Shown here: piece by piece, positions 11,958 through 24,990 of the stretch
How positions within the stretch are numbered: the stretch's first letter is position 1
Layout: each line of letters opens with the position of its first letter
Assembly (NCBI RefSeq): GCF_048128805.1
Contig: NC_136000.1
Coordinates: 11,186,354 to 11,250,353, forward strand
Direction of reading: 5' to 3'
Length of the DNA stretch: 64,000 nucleotides
Source of the DNA: Centroberyx gerrardi
Taxonomy: Eukaryota; Chordata; Actinopteri; Beryciformes; Berycidae
The notes under the pieces: model-generated
Databases searched by the model: none
Seen by the model: only the letters and a program-made list of their open reading frames with translations
Told to the model about the DNA's origin: nothing
Position numbers and translations under genes: made by a program

Positions 11958-14900
11958 CGTGTCTGGTCTGTGCTCCCTTTGCCTCATTCTTTACAAGTAC
12001 AACTAGCATTGCTGCAGCAGTACTGACAATACGCCTTACACTGTTCAGGGAGATGACATACCAAAAAAGGACACAGGCTCAATGCCAAAATAACTTAGAA
12101 GGAAAATAATGAAATGTTCCAGAAATATGATATGATATTGTGTTTCCAAGCAGCATCATCACACTGAGAGTTTTTGAGCCAAAATGGATGACCAATTTTT
12201 TAATTTGAAAATTAGCTGGAGGTGATCTGTTGGATGAATGCATTAACAGTATGTTTCAAAGTGTTTCCCCATTTGTTTATCAAAAGTAGATGTCTTTTGT
12301 TGATGTTGGCAAAATGCCATGTTATTCACTAGTAGCAGATAGAATGGGATGGGATGCATTGCAACACAGTGCTTGGTGGCTAACAACTGACACAAATGGC
12401 TCTTTTTCTGCTCCACAAACTTAGATTGAAGTATCAGAGTAGACCAAGGCAATCACAAATCTCTTATTTAAAGTGATCATCCACCAATCAGTGCCCCACT
12501 GATCAGAGAATCCCTTGAATATAATGAACATAGCTGATGTGTTATGTTACAGAAAAACTGCAATAAATATTGGATTTACTGAAAAAGCTGAAGCAAAGCT
12601 CTGCCTAAACATTATTTTAACTGCCAACACTACTTTTTTTTTGTGAGTACAGCTACATATTCACTCCACTGCAGTAATATCAACCAGCTGCACAGTCAGT
12701 AATCACATCTTACAATTGGTTTTACACACCCACAGTTACTTTCTTATTTCCCATAGTGACATCCTTTTTTCTGCCTGTCTAGAAGTGGGACGGGAGGCGG
12801 GTTAATGTACTTAAACATGTCCCCCGCTTGGGCTTTTATGCTCGCAGGGCTGCTCTCATCTCTCCTGGCTCTTGACATGATAGATTTGTGTCCTTGACAT
12901 GACTGATGGCCAGGTGTGGAGACCTTGGAGAGCTTTTGTCGGGGAGGATAAGCCCTCTGAGTGGTGCTGGGAGCCAGGGGGGACCAGGGACCTGAGTGCT
13001 CCCTGACTCCAGTATGTCCTTATAGGCCTTAAAGTCACATTTAGGGTGGGGTAGGGGAGAATGCTCAGCCGACTGACCAACTGGCCCTTCTGGTCGGGTA
13101 CCGCTGACCTTTCAAGGCCCTTCCTGCTTGAGTGCTCAATTAGCCACTAAAAGCCCCGCTGACAGACTACCAGTAAGTCCAACAGGAGTGCTGGTTCAAC
13201 AGAGGAGGGGGGTGGGTGGGGGTGGGGGGGTAGGCCTACAGTACATCACACAGCAAGCCCTGAGGACAGACAACCCAGAACAAGGGAAGCCTCTTCAACT
13301 CACCCAACAACAAACAAGCGAGACAAGAGAAGACAGGTACTAGTCACACAAAGGAAGCTAATGATTTAACTGCAGGGCTTTTCTGTTCCACTGGTTAAGC
13401 CTCTGTAGTCAAGTTGTTTGAGCACTTCTCAGCTCTTGATTTGTTGACTCTCAGAGCGAGACCGTCTTAAAAGATCAGTGTTGTAGTCCAAGAGGGCTCC
13501 TGCCATCGTTACATCAAGCTGTGGCACAAGAACTCAGGGCAATGGGTATTTTAATACTCACAAAATTATTTTTGGAGCTAATCCTTTCAATACTTTAGGG
13601 GACAAATAACTAAAATTGGAAGTTTCCTGCCTGCTTATCTGTTCTGGCTGTAAGTGCTGACAAGCTCATTCAATGTCACAGTAATCTCTGTATTCTGAGA
13701 AGTAGAAAAGTCCTGGCCTTGGAAGAATAGCCTGGATCAGCACTTTATATTGCATTTCCTCTCACTATGTACTGATCACAATACCAGTTAAAGCCGCCCG
13801 CTCCTTTTCCTTCCAGTGTATACTCATTATAGAGTGGCGAGTCAAAAAGCCCCACACAGTGGTAGGCATCCTGATCCTGGTGTGCCTTTCACATGGTAAA
13901 CAGTTTCAGATGGGCCCAGCATTGTGCCACTATAATACAGCATCTGCTTTATGGCATGGAAAAAATGCATTGTCACAGAGTGGCAGTGAAAGAGCCATTG
14001 AAGGACGGCCAGGGCTCCTCCAAAGTGCTGAGGCTTTGACCGTGACACAGGCTGGTGGGTGGTGGTCAAACGCCCCGAATACTACACAGACACAGGGGCT
14101 GAGGGTGAGAAGAACAAGGCCAAGCCAGAAAATATAGGTGCAAGGGTCAAGTGGCAGAGGGCTAACTTTATAGAGTCTAGCCAAGTGAAAGAGAACAAAA
14201 CAGCTTTTTAAATGCAACTGGAAAACAATATCTAGAGTCTACTGTCCTGCACAAACTAATCCATATACCGCATAACTGAGTGAGGCAAAAAGTCTCCAAC
14301 AAGTCTCTGTATCCAGTCTCAAAGTAGGCATCATAGTGAGTCAAAGTGCTGCAGTGTGCACTGGAGCTTGGCCAGGTGGGAATGAGACACTATGCAGACA
14401 GAGACCGAGAGATAGAGAGATGCCCCTTATCCCTTAACTCTCCATTAAACATTTAGAGCAGCACTCCTGCACTCGCCACAGCTGAGAGCTGCTATGTGTG
14501 AGTCTTTGTAGGAGAACTTCTCACAGAAGTATTCAATTGTGTCAGAACCACCACCAGTACCGTAAATCATCCAGCACACCGCAATATTTTGCAGAATGTT
14601 TCGCTGCATTTTTTATTGCTTTTTCTTTGAAAAGGTTTAGTTTTGAGTGGGGGATGAGCTGCAAGAAATGGAGAGTGAAGTAGAATGGTATCATGGCAGA
14701 AGCCACTTGAAGCAGTTTAACGGCACAGCCATGGTCAGAGTGGTTAGGCTAATTATAGTGATCCATGTTTAAAGCTGAGCAGATGACTAACAGAGTCTGA
14801 CTGCCCCACTGAGCTACTTACAATCATCCAATCAGTTCAATGATAATATGAGAGCCAATGCAATGATGGAATATAGCACTAAACCACCACACACACACAC

Positions 14901-16349
14901 AGAAATGTTTTTCCCATATGTAGCCTCTTTAAATTGCAAACATTGAGACCATCTAGGTCTGCCTCCTATTCAAGAATGCAAATCTCAAATCAAATATCCA
15001 TGGTAAATGGAAAATTAACAATCCAACACAGTTTTTCCTCCCCTATTACCATATCAAGCACATGCCTCAGTGGCTGCTAATTTTAGCATTACAAAACACA
15101 GATATGTTGAGGTTGCTCCAGTTTGAATTCACGGAGGCCCAACAGTGAATGAAGGGGGTTAGGCATGCAATTGTCCAATGTTATGTAAAAGAGCCACTTT
15201 TAGACCATTTTACCATGTCTGATGAGAAAAAAGAAGTGGCATGTCAATCAAACTGCAGTGCTATGACGAGGTGTCTCGGGTGGTTTCTCTGTGGCCACCT
15301 ACTCCATTATGCTTAAATTCCACACAATATTAGTCAGGGGAATAGAAAAGGATGGTTTCACAAGATATTGTGGGTAAAAATGGACCTTCGTCATTGTGGC
15401 ACATTAGATCACTGCTAGGCTTTATTCAGACTCCCCTTTTCCATTCTTTAAATCAGTCATTTGGAAGGAATTAATTCAGCGGGGCTGTCAAGGACATGGT
15501 CCTGCCACTGCTGCCAAAGCTCTGCTTCCACTAGAAATTCATTTCCAAAATCCCATTTCGACTGAATCACAGCCTAGATAAACAGACCAAGCGAAACAAA
15601 CAAACTCGAGGGCTTTTGTTTTGAGGCCAAAGGAGCATTTTTAACACTTATTTTAGTTCCATTTGATGCTACACTGGGACAAACAACTCACAAACAATAG
15701 AATCCCATGAGAAGACAAGAAAAGATGACAGGCACCTCTAACTTTTTAACTGTTCTGGTGAGACAGAAAAGAAGCTATTGTCTCAGTAAAAGTCTCCCAT
15801 ATAATGATAATGGAATATCAGATCCCATATGGGTACGGGTCAGTGATACCTTGAAGACATGAGAAAGGGCAGCAGGGAAGACCGGCGTTAGGAAGAGGAC
15901 ACATGGGAGGAGGACACAGCCTTAGGCCCCCAACAGGTGCATTGTTTCCAGCATCAAAAGAAGACGGCCATATTTCAGACTTGGCTGCATGGTGCATCCT
16001 GGTGAGAGGGAGAACACGGTCCTGGTCACTGCCTCTTCCCTCTCTCTCACCCCGTCCTGACCCCTCATCCTCCTCACCCCTTCCTCCCTTCATCCCTACC
16101 TCCTTTAGACAAACATAACACCCTAACCTGATCAATAAGGGTCTCCTGCTGTGTGTTATTCTCTTGAGAAATGGACTGTTAAAACGTAATGACCATAGTA
16201 AACACGTACTTTCACTCACTGGACTCTCACATAACGGAGTGAGTGAAAAGGTCTGTAAAATTCATAGCGGTATAACCCAACCCACATCGTAAAGTTAACA
16301 AAAGCAAAGACATTTTGCTAGGTTTTATTTTGTCTCAAAACGCAGGTTT

Positions 16350-16355
<6 letters not shown>

Positions 16356-16391
<36 letters not shown>
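16356..16391. repeat. (GT)18 microsatellite
   Basis: An uninterrupted GT run. Confidence 0.95.
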
Positions 16392-16392
<1 letters not shown>

Positions 16393-19300
16393 AAGGCCCT
16401 GCAGAAGCAGCTTTCCCTGCTCTCAACTCTGTGTGTCTCTTCTACCCATACAGCCACATTTTCTAATTTGACTTCAAAGAGTAGGGGATTGTGAGCGGTA
16501 CGGATGAAACTCTGCGTGAAATCAGTTTCTCTATCATTATCTCCCAAAAACACGCCGATGTTAGCTATATGCATTGTTTCCCGCTGCGGTGTTAAATACA
16601 CACTGACACAGACGGCACTTTGGTAAATCTGTGACTAACGTTTCATTTGAACTTAATTCACCTGATATGTTTGACTGCTGCCAGGATGATGAGACTGACA
16701 CGCTGCTGATCCTTGTTGACGTCAGCCATCCCTGTCACTGGGAAGCAAGGCTCGGTAGATCCAGTTTGCATGGATCGTACTGTTGCGTTTACTCAGCCCC
16801 CCTAGTCAGCCCTGCCTCAGATTATGGGAGTCTAGTTATCACTCTCTCCCAGGGTTGGGTTTTGGGTATAGGGCCTGGGTAATCCTGGGGAGTTTGACTT
16901 GGGGCGCCTAACACTTAATTGGATTTCTTTCATTGAGGAAGAGCGTGGAGAATCCAATCAGTCCGGCCTCCATGTAGTTCCCCTATTCTAGTCTGATTAG
17001 GTGCTATATCACTGAGCAACGCCTACGTTTAAGGCAATGTTGGAAACAGAGAAAATCATTGCCATAAATTCATAAAATATGCATGCTTATAATGAATGCT
17101 GCTTGTTACTACTTTGCCGGAGGCTTTAGTCCTGTGTAAGACAGTGTAAACAGTTCAGATCCCAGACTCATATTGTACATCCAGATGACTGTACGCAATT
17201 GGGGGCATGTGGTTTTGGGTAACCACAAGTGAAATCAGAGAGCTGTGTGTGTGTCTCAAATACATCTAATGAGTAGTATTACAGAGGGACAATACAGCGA
17301 GTCTCTGGTTACAGAAGGGTGTGTACCATGTCCCTTTCACAGAGGAGATCTGACACTTCAGTCAGGAAATATGGTAACACTTCCTTTCCTTGTGACCTGC
17401 TCCTGCTCCCGTACAGCAGCTGGATCATGTCGAGTAAATATTAGCAAACACAGAGATGTAATACAGCCAAAGGTTCAACCTTCATGGTGTGGATGAAACA
17501 AAAGAAAGTTAAGTAATGCATGTTGCACTGCAGTGACGCTCCCTGGGCCTGTCGTATGGCCTTCCGCTAGCAAGGTTCCCTGCGTAGATGAAAAAGCATG
17601 TTTTCTCTTTATTCTAGCACCTACAGTCAGGAGGGAGAGAGAGAGATAGAGATAGAGAGAGAAAGCAAGGTGGGGGGCACAGAAAGAAAACAAGAAAGAG
17701 TCAGGGGAACAGAGAGAAGCAGAGACAGGGAGACAAAAAGAGACACAGTGGCAGAGATCAGTTTATAATCGGCTCTCTGGGCGGCGATTGCTCCTTTATT
17801 TAAAGTGCTTGGGTATAAGCTGCGATTCTAGAATAGGTTTTATAATTCCGTAAGCGCAGCACAAATTATACCCTCAAAGGATGGCATTGGAAAGGAAACA
17901 GCATTAAATCTCCTATTTCTTTCAATCATTGCCATCTAATCATGTTCACTGAAACTTTTAACTGAGATAGTCAATATCTGACAAAATAACTACAGTAAGT
18001 CAGCAGCACACTGCAGCCCCTCAGTTCATCATCTTTTATTCCACACCAAGCATATTTCATGAAAGCACTGCTGAACGTCTAAAGAGTGCCCTTTGACTCA
18101 GAGCTGACTCCTCTACATACCCCTAAATGTCAACTACAATCGAGATGCTGACTTCAAAACCAGCAGCTATGTGAATTCCACCTCAATGAGACATCACACG
18201 TGACTGAAAGTGTCCTATTTTTCCCTCTCGGGATCTGTGGAGGCGTGCTCTCTGTCACGCACTAACCCCTTTGAGTAACATGTCCACCATGGCTCTGTTC
18301 CAAAAGAGATGCGGTCATTGTGCCTTGAGCCCTGAGAGGCCCCGGGCCAGCCAACCTTGAAGACCCGAGCATTAGGTCTGCTTCAAACTGGACTCCTTTC
18401 AACCTCTGCCAGCACAGTACCAACTAAAAGGGATGCCATTCATATAAGATCCAAATATTGCACTGGTATGGTTGTGTGTGATGTCAAAATAGCTAGAAAA
18501 TGGTGCACAGGAAGAAGACAATTTCTGTACATGTTCAACCACAGAAGACTATGAGAATACCTTAAGACGTAAGTCATAAGAAACCAAGATTATCCTTCAA
18601 CTCAGTGTCATTTCTGGTTCCTTTCTTTGAATTCTTTGCATCTAGCTCTAAACAGCAGCATGGGGCTAGGGCTGCAAACCAGGGCACACTGACAAAAACA
18701 CATTGATATTTCCACATACACGGAGAGACAAACACAGAGCCAGACAGGCCTGTGGTGGCCCAGACAGCTCTCAGCCACACTGGGCGTTTGATTAGGTTAT
18801 CAGGCCAGCCAGCCTCTGAGGAGGCCCTGATAAATGAAGTCGCCATTCGTCCATCCTCCTGTCCGGCCGGCTAGCCCAGAGCAGGGAATTATCTTAGTGA
18901 CAATGACATTCTTTCAGCTACCAAAGAACCGCGGCTCTGAGAAGCTAGCGAAGGACAGACCTAGAGGAGATTATACTGATTGCTATTCCATTGCTAGTGT
19001 TTGATCCTAAATTGCTCTGGCACAGGGCCTGAGCACAGCAAAATCTCCACGGCCATTATCCTTGGGTTTTTGATTAATAAATCAAATTCACGGTCTATTT
19101 TTTCTCATGGTAAGTGGCAAAATTTGCGCCTGATAAACAGGGCTCCCAAAAAATGTTTATATGTGTTGGTAATCTGCATTGTTGGTAATTCTAGAGAAAG
19201 GATGGCCAGTTAAACACGGTCTATATCTAGTTTTTCTCATTGCAAATACAAATTAATTAGTGTCATTATCAAGTCTGGTTGAATCAAAATGAATCTGGTC

Positions 19301-22300
19301 ATTGTATAAAGTCAGATACATTTTCTAACCTCAGAGAAAGAATAGTGAATCAAAATAAATAGGGCTGTAAACAACACCCTCAGGATAGGAAAAACAACAA
19401 CATTGTTAGTGAGGCTTCTGACTTTCTCCCCTTTCCCAGTGCTAACTAGAGATATCAGAAGCAGGCAGCATGTTCAGCCTGGAAAATAAGAATTTGCCAT
19501 AGCTGGCAGAGTGAATTAAGTCTGCTGGCAAACATGTGTAATGCTCATTGTTCTGATACAGGAAACTATTGGCCCGTTTGAACATCTTTCAACATGTGAT
19601 CTCTGGACGGCTCAGCTGATTGGTGTTGGGGAAGGAAAGGGGATTGGTCTGAAAGTACCAAATTTTATGATTCTAATGGTTTTCTGACCTCAATCTTCCC
19701 TAATCATTTTGAAGCCTCGGCAAAGATTATCTGGGTATAGATTATGCTTTTACACAACACGTGGCACCAGGACAATAGAAAAAAACAGCCAAAGTCAGCA
19801 TTGTATTTTGGGCTTTTGATAACTCAAAGGACATGCACATTTATCTTGAGCTGAATGGAGGAATCTCAGATGTACACCCGGATTTGTTTACCATCCCATT
19901 TCTTTGTCTCCCCCGGGAGAATTTTTTCCCAGGATTCCTGTGGCTGTGTTTGGGGGGTTTAAGGGATGGAAAAGAGGGGAAGAAAAGCCCATTGGTCTCA
20001 GCGCCACAGAAACAGCAACTAGAGCCAAGCTGTCATCCCACTTGGATTAAGGGCCCTTCAGTGGTGGCTGCTGAGCTCCTAACATGGTCTCTTACCCTGG
20101 GCTGGGGTCTGGGAGGGGGTGGAGGGTGGAGCAGAGGGGAGGTGCATTGGAAGGCCTGGCCTAAATAAGACCTCGGGGTCACCGGGCCTCCTGAACCATG
20201 GCAAAGCCACTTTGTGTTTCCGTGTCACCTTTATTCATGAGCTGACAGCTAAGTGTCCCCATCCTTCCTGTTGATTCAATCACTGTTGCATCATGTGCTA
20301 GGGGGACCAAGATAATCTGCGCCCCGACTCTGCTTATCGCAGAAGACGCCCACAAGTTTATAAACAGAGGTAATGTTCAGCAAGAGGGTGCCGCAGAGCA
20401 CAGGAGTGTGGAGGCTGGTGGTGGATTTAACTTGCTCTTTCTTGGCAGGACCCCCTCTTTAAATCTCCAATGTGATAGGCAGAATAAGAGCCGTGGTGAT
20501 GTATTTGCTGAGCTATTAGACAACACAAGTGGGCTGCACCACTGTGCCAACAGAGAGGGGGGGATGGGCTGCCGAGTTCTTCTTAAGCCCTATGCAAATA
20601 GGAGGAAGGAGGCATGAGAACAGACTAGGAAGCATTCAAGTGCACACTCTTCCCAAAATCCCAGTCGCTTTGGCTCACAAACACCCTGCTGGTGGAGTAA
20701 TGCCCATCTCCTGTTGTTGTCAGGACAGGGAGGGAAGCAGCAGTGCTTGTTATGGGGTGCCACCGGGCCACCGGCTACCTCTCCAACATCTGCTGCCCAT
20801 CCAAAGTTGGCAAGGGCTTGAACAAGCCTGAGGCTGCCGGTAGCACAGACTGCCTCTCCAATCCTCTTCAGCAGGAGCTACTGTGTTCAAACAGGGGCTC
20901 CGGCACCCAAGCTGCTATTGTGGATCTCCTCAGGCCTAACCCTGCAGCACCCCCCTACACCACAAGAAAGAGGCGAGAACAACAGCCCAGCCAGTAGGGA
21001 CAGAGAAAACAGACCCCCTTTGTTCCCCTTGGCCCTTCTCAGCGTCCACTGAGGTACATGATCAACCCCTCCTCCTTCCCGCCACCCCAAAGCTTCAAAA
21101 CCCCTCCCACTTTCCCTTTCCCTCCCTCCCTCCCCTTCTTCTACTGGGTGGCAAAACAGCAAAGGATCTTGTGAGAATACAGAATAACATAAGCGGACAT
21201 CTCATCTCAATGCTACGTCTTCATTTGTTCATATCAAGATCCTAATCTCAAGCTTGACTGGTTGGGAGATCAAGTGGTTTAGGGAGAATCAAAGCTAGTT
21301 AACCTGTCAGGCGCTCTATTGGGGGCAGAGAGGGAACATAAAACCCATAACATTACATTCCATTATCCTTCCCTCCCACTTCAAAAGGAGGCTCATTGCT
21401 GTCGATCCCTGGCAGTTGGTTTGAACAGAAAAGAGCATCTCTCCGCCTTTGTTCTCACTAAGGGGTAATAACCTGACATGGGTGATAATGGCGTTCCCCG
21501 GGTAACCTTGAGTGATTGGGGCCGACGAGTCGTGGTGTAACGCTCTGACTCTGGTAATGATTCGATCACAGTGGGCCGACCAGGGACATCCACACTGACC
21601 ACTAGTCCTCCACCATCTGTCCTATAGCAACCACACCACCTACCGCCTGAGAAACACCTGACTACATAATATAACAGCCCAGCTCCTTATCTCATGGAAG
21701 TCCGTGTAAACTCTAATGAACACGGCTCGGGGGATATGCACCTTCAATCCAGCATAAATTAATGAAGTTGTATTTGTTGCGGGAGCTACTGGCAAAAGTA
21801 ACTGAACCTCTCCCTATCTAGTAGCTCAGGCAGTCAATTTGAGTCCAGCTGTGAGAAATGCACACATCACCTAATTTTTCTTAGTCGTCAGTCTCCACTC
21901 ACTCCTGATAATTTAATACAGGTCCGGGATGTAAACATCAACAGTTGCAGCTGTGCGGAGTGGACTCACAGGAACGTGTCAATCCCCATTAGTGCTCCTG
22001 CCTAACCAAGTGTGAAACTCTAATTGCACCCACCAGCTTGCAACCACTCAGGCCTCGCTCACCACAGAGAGAGAAAGTGAAACATGCATGTGTGTAAGAG
22101 AGATCATGTGTGTGTGTGTGTGACGCACCTGCACAAGCACATGCACATGTATGTCGTTCTGTATGCATGTATCCCCTCCATTCATTTGTCCAAATTACAA
22201 CCAAACCCCAGTGTTCAGGCAGCCGTGAAGCGGGGGGACACCGTTCCCTCTGCAGTCCCCTAATGAGGCACTCATCAGTCCCAAAATGAGACGAACATGC

Positions 22301-23816
22301 TCGTGACAGAGGATCCAGTAATGTCAACGTGCTTTGCTGCTGTGTTTCACTGGCCCTCTGGGAACAAACACCCAGACCGCAGTGACACTAATGGATAGGC
22401 ATGGGCCTCCATTAGTCCCCAGAGATTTACCCCCATCACAGCAGAACAGCACAGCACCTCTATTCACAATTGCTGCTGTATCATCTCCATTCAAAGCAGG
22501 AACACGTGTTTCCAGAGCACATTTCAACCGGCGAGTCCCCTTAATGGCATGTTCCCGAATTGTGCGTATCCTTATTTTGCATAAGATAGAAATCGTTGCT
22601 AAAGGAGTAACACATTGCTGACAAGTGCTGTGATGCAGCACTTGAAAACGTCAGGTCTTTCAATGCCATATGATAGAGAGCAAAGATGAATCACCGCTAG
22701 TTATTTCAGCTTTAACTACCCTGACCCCAGCTGTTATTTGTAAGTTGAGGTCATTTTTACCATACAGCACATTTGAATACACTGAAAGGAAGTTCCTAAT
22801 GCACAAATGAAGCGCAACCTTGGAGAGACGAATCAACACATTCACCTGTCTCATGTTCAGATCTATTCCTCTGAGGGAATGATGTCATCACCCTAACCGA
22901 CACAGACAGATTCTTTCAATGTATGAGACACATTGTCCCGTCCATTGGCTGGGGGAGGTCACAACGCCGCTGACAGACGCTTACAGAAGGAGCGCTGATC
23001 ACTTCTCACAGAATAGCCTGCGTGTTTCTCCGGCCCACAGAGTGAAATAAGTGGCATTTTCCTTCCAACACCCAGGCCTTTCCCATAGCCCCCGGACCAG
23101 AGCTGCCCGCCACTGGTTTTAGGTCAGCAGTGTGACTGACTGGTGCTCTCACAATAACACCAGCCAACGTGTGTCATGATAATCCCTTAGTTATGCAAAT
23201 CTCCCCGGCTAGTGCCGTTTGTGCTGAGGGTGAAAGTAAAGATGGCAGCATAATGTAGGTCACTATCTTGTCACTTTTCCTCCCCGTTGGTCAAAAAGAG
23301 CTTGAAATGTCCAGTCAACAGAGCTACAGTGGCAGTATAGCTGACAGATTCAGGGTCCAAGCAATGTCCTGACGCTGGAGTGGAATCATTATGTCCATGG
23401 TCAAACTACGGCTAAAGTGACCGCCAAAAGGCACACAAAGGGGGATATGCATACATAAAGTGGTATCACACTTTTGCCGCCTATTTGTGCATTAATGCAA
23501 AGAAGGCAAAGGGCAGGGGATAGAGGGATATTGTTGTCTTCTTGAGCAGATTAACAACAGTCTGCTTAGAGTGAATAAACATTGCTAGAAAGTGTGTCAG
23601 CCCTTTCAGAGAGCAGTAAGAACAAGGGCTGCAGACAATAAAGCAGAGGTCATTAGCATTGTATTAATTGGGCTATCTGAGCAGGGAGCGAAAGTGAGCG
23701 GCAGAGGCATGTGTGTTTGGGTGTGTGTAAGAGTGAGAGTGTCTGGGGAGGGCTTGGTGGAGGGAGGGGGGGGTGGTAGTGCCCGATGAATGAAGCTCTG
23801 ACCATGGGGAGACAGA

Positions 23817-23838
23817 GGGGGGGGGGGGGGGGGGGGGG
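23817..23838. repeat. Poly-G run of 22
   Basis: Twenty-two consecutive G residues, followed by CGGAGGGGGGATTGGGTGGG. The plus strand is a strong quadruplex candidate. Confidence 0.9.
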
Positions 23839-24168
23839 CGGAGGGGGGATTGGGTGGGAATGTTTTTTTCAGTAAAGCAATTGTTTGGCTGTAGAATCTG
23901 AAATAAATGACATGAGATGCAATTTGCAAAATCTCTAGGGACGATCATAATCACATTCTGTCTGATGAAGGGAAACTAGACTAAACAAATTAATTGAGAC
24001 TGGTCAGTCAAAACAAGATTGAGTTATGATATGAATATGATGGGAATTAAAAAATTGGGGGATCAAATCAGCTTAGGATGTGAGGGATTTTGTGCATGAA
24101 GAAAGCAATTTCATCAACACAGGACATAAAAACAACTGTCAAACAGACTGACACCAAAATAACTGGCA

Positions 24169-24170
<2 letters not shown>

Positions 24171-24236
<66 letters not shown>

Positions 24237-24262
24237 ATCTATCTATCTATCTATCTATCTAT
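24171..24262. repeat. (CT)30 followed by (ATCT)n
   Basis: A pure CT run at 24171-24230 passes into a tetranucleotide ATCT run at 24237-24262. It lies about 440 bp from the putative nrcam exon 1 donor. Confidence 0.95.
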
Positions 24263-24697
24263 TTCATTATCTCTATCATAAAAATGTGCAATGTGAAGAC
24301 CACAAAGCAAACAGGAGATAGGGGATGAGGATAAGTGAATGTTATTTCTCTCAGCATCTTTTGAGCAGCACACCAGCGTGAGTCAAGCATTGATTTGACA
24401 GCTGCGCACCGGAACAATATGGACAGTGCACCTGTTCTGAGGACCAGAAATCTGTAGCACGGAGACACGGCGTTTAAAAGTCGATCACAGTGTATTTTAG
24501 AGACATTGCTCTGAAAACAGTCCACACCAGGTATTTGCATTCGTGAGCAAAAGCTGCGTAGGGGACAGTGTTTTTACAGGCAACCTTACAGCATCCAACT
24601 CAATGTGACTGACTGTTTCTGTCTCTCCACAAACTCCTGTCAGTGAACTGCAGGCTCCACGCCACGTATTTATTATTAATATGATAATTTAGCTCAC

Positions 24698-24990
24698 CTT
24701 ATCTCTTCCCTCGGCGGAGCGCAGCACGAAGGGTGGTCTCTGTGTTTTCAGCGTCCCTGCGGCAGAGCGATACGTCTCCTCTGTTTATTTACGTGGAGTC
24801 CCGTTCAGCGCCGAGCCTCTTCCACTTGCCTCCTCTGCCTCACTGGTCCTTTCCTCTCCCACCAGTTCACCGACACACACACGCAGGCGGGGGCGCGCAG
24901 CAGTACTCCGGGCGCACGCCCATTGCGCGCACTGCAGCGCCGCTGCCAATGTATGGTGGCCTCAAGGCACTGAACCATTCTAGCAAAATG
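24698..24990 (-). promoter_or_regulatory. nrcam: CpG-rich block, probable nrcam promoter and noncoding exon 1
   Basis: This is an isolated GC- and CpG-rich patch in AT-rich surroundings, with several GCGC words between 24880 and 24950. On the minus strand it ends in a near-consensus splice donor, GATAAG then GTGAGC, with the junction at 24698/24697. No long ORF crosses it, as expected for a 5' UTR exon. In tetrapods NRCAM lies just downstream of PNPLA8 on the same strand and starts with noncoding exons and giant introns, which matches position and direction here. No nrcam coding sequence is in the window, so the name rests on synteny only. Confidence 0.45.

Larger units (their letters stand above)
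10401..24697. other. Noncoding DNA (probable nrcam intron 1, proximal part)
   Basis: This is mostly non-repetitive AT-rich sequence with scattered microsatellites. Stretches such as 11020-11680 and 18990-19290 are free of repeats and rich in TAAT words. They could be conserved enhancers, but conservation cannot be judged from one sequence. The ORFs at 20529-20831 and 15818-16219 show no recognisable family. Confidence 0.5.

Noticed and set aside
20529..20997. Overlapping plus-strand ORFs of 84-100 codons
   Set aside because: They have no recognisable family, no splice context and average composition for GC-rich noncoding DNA.
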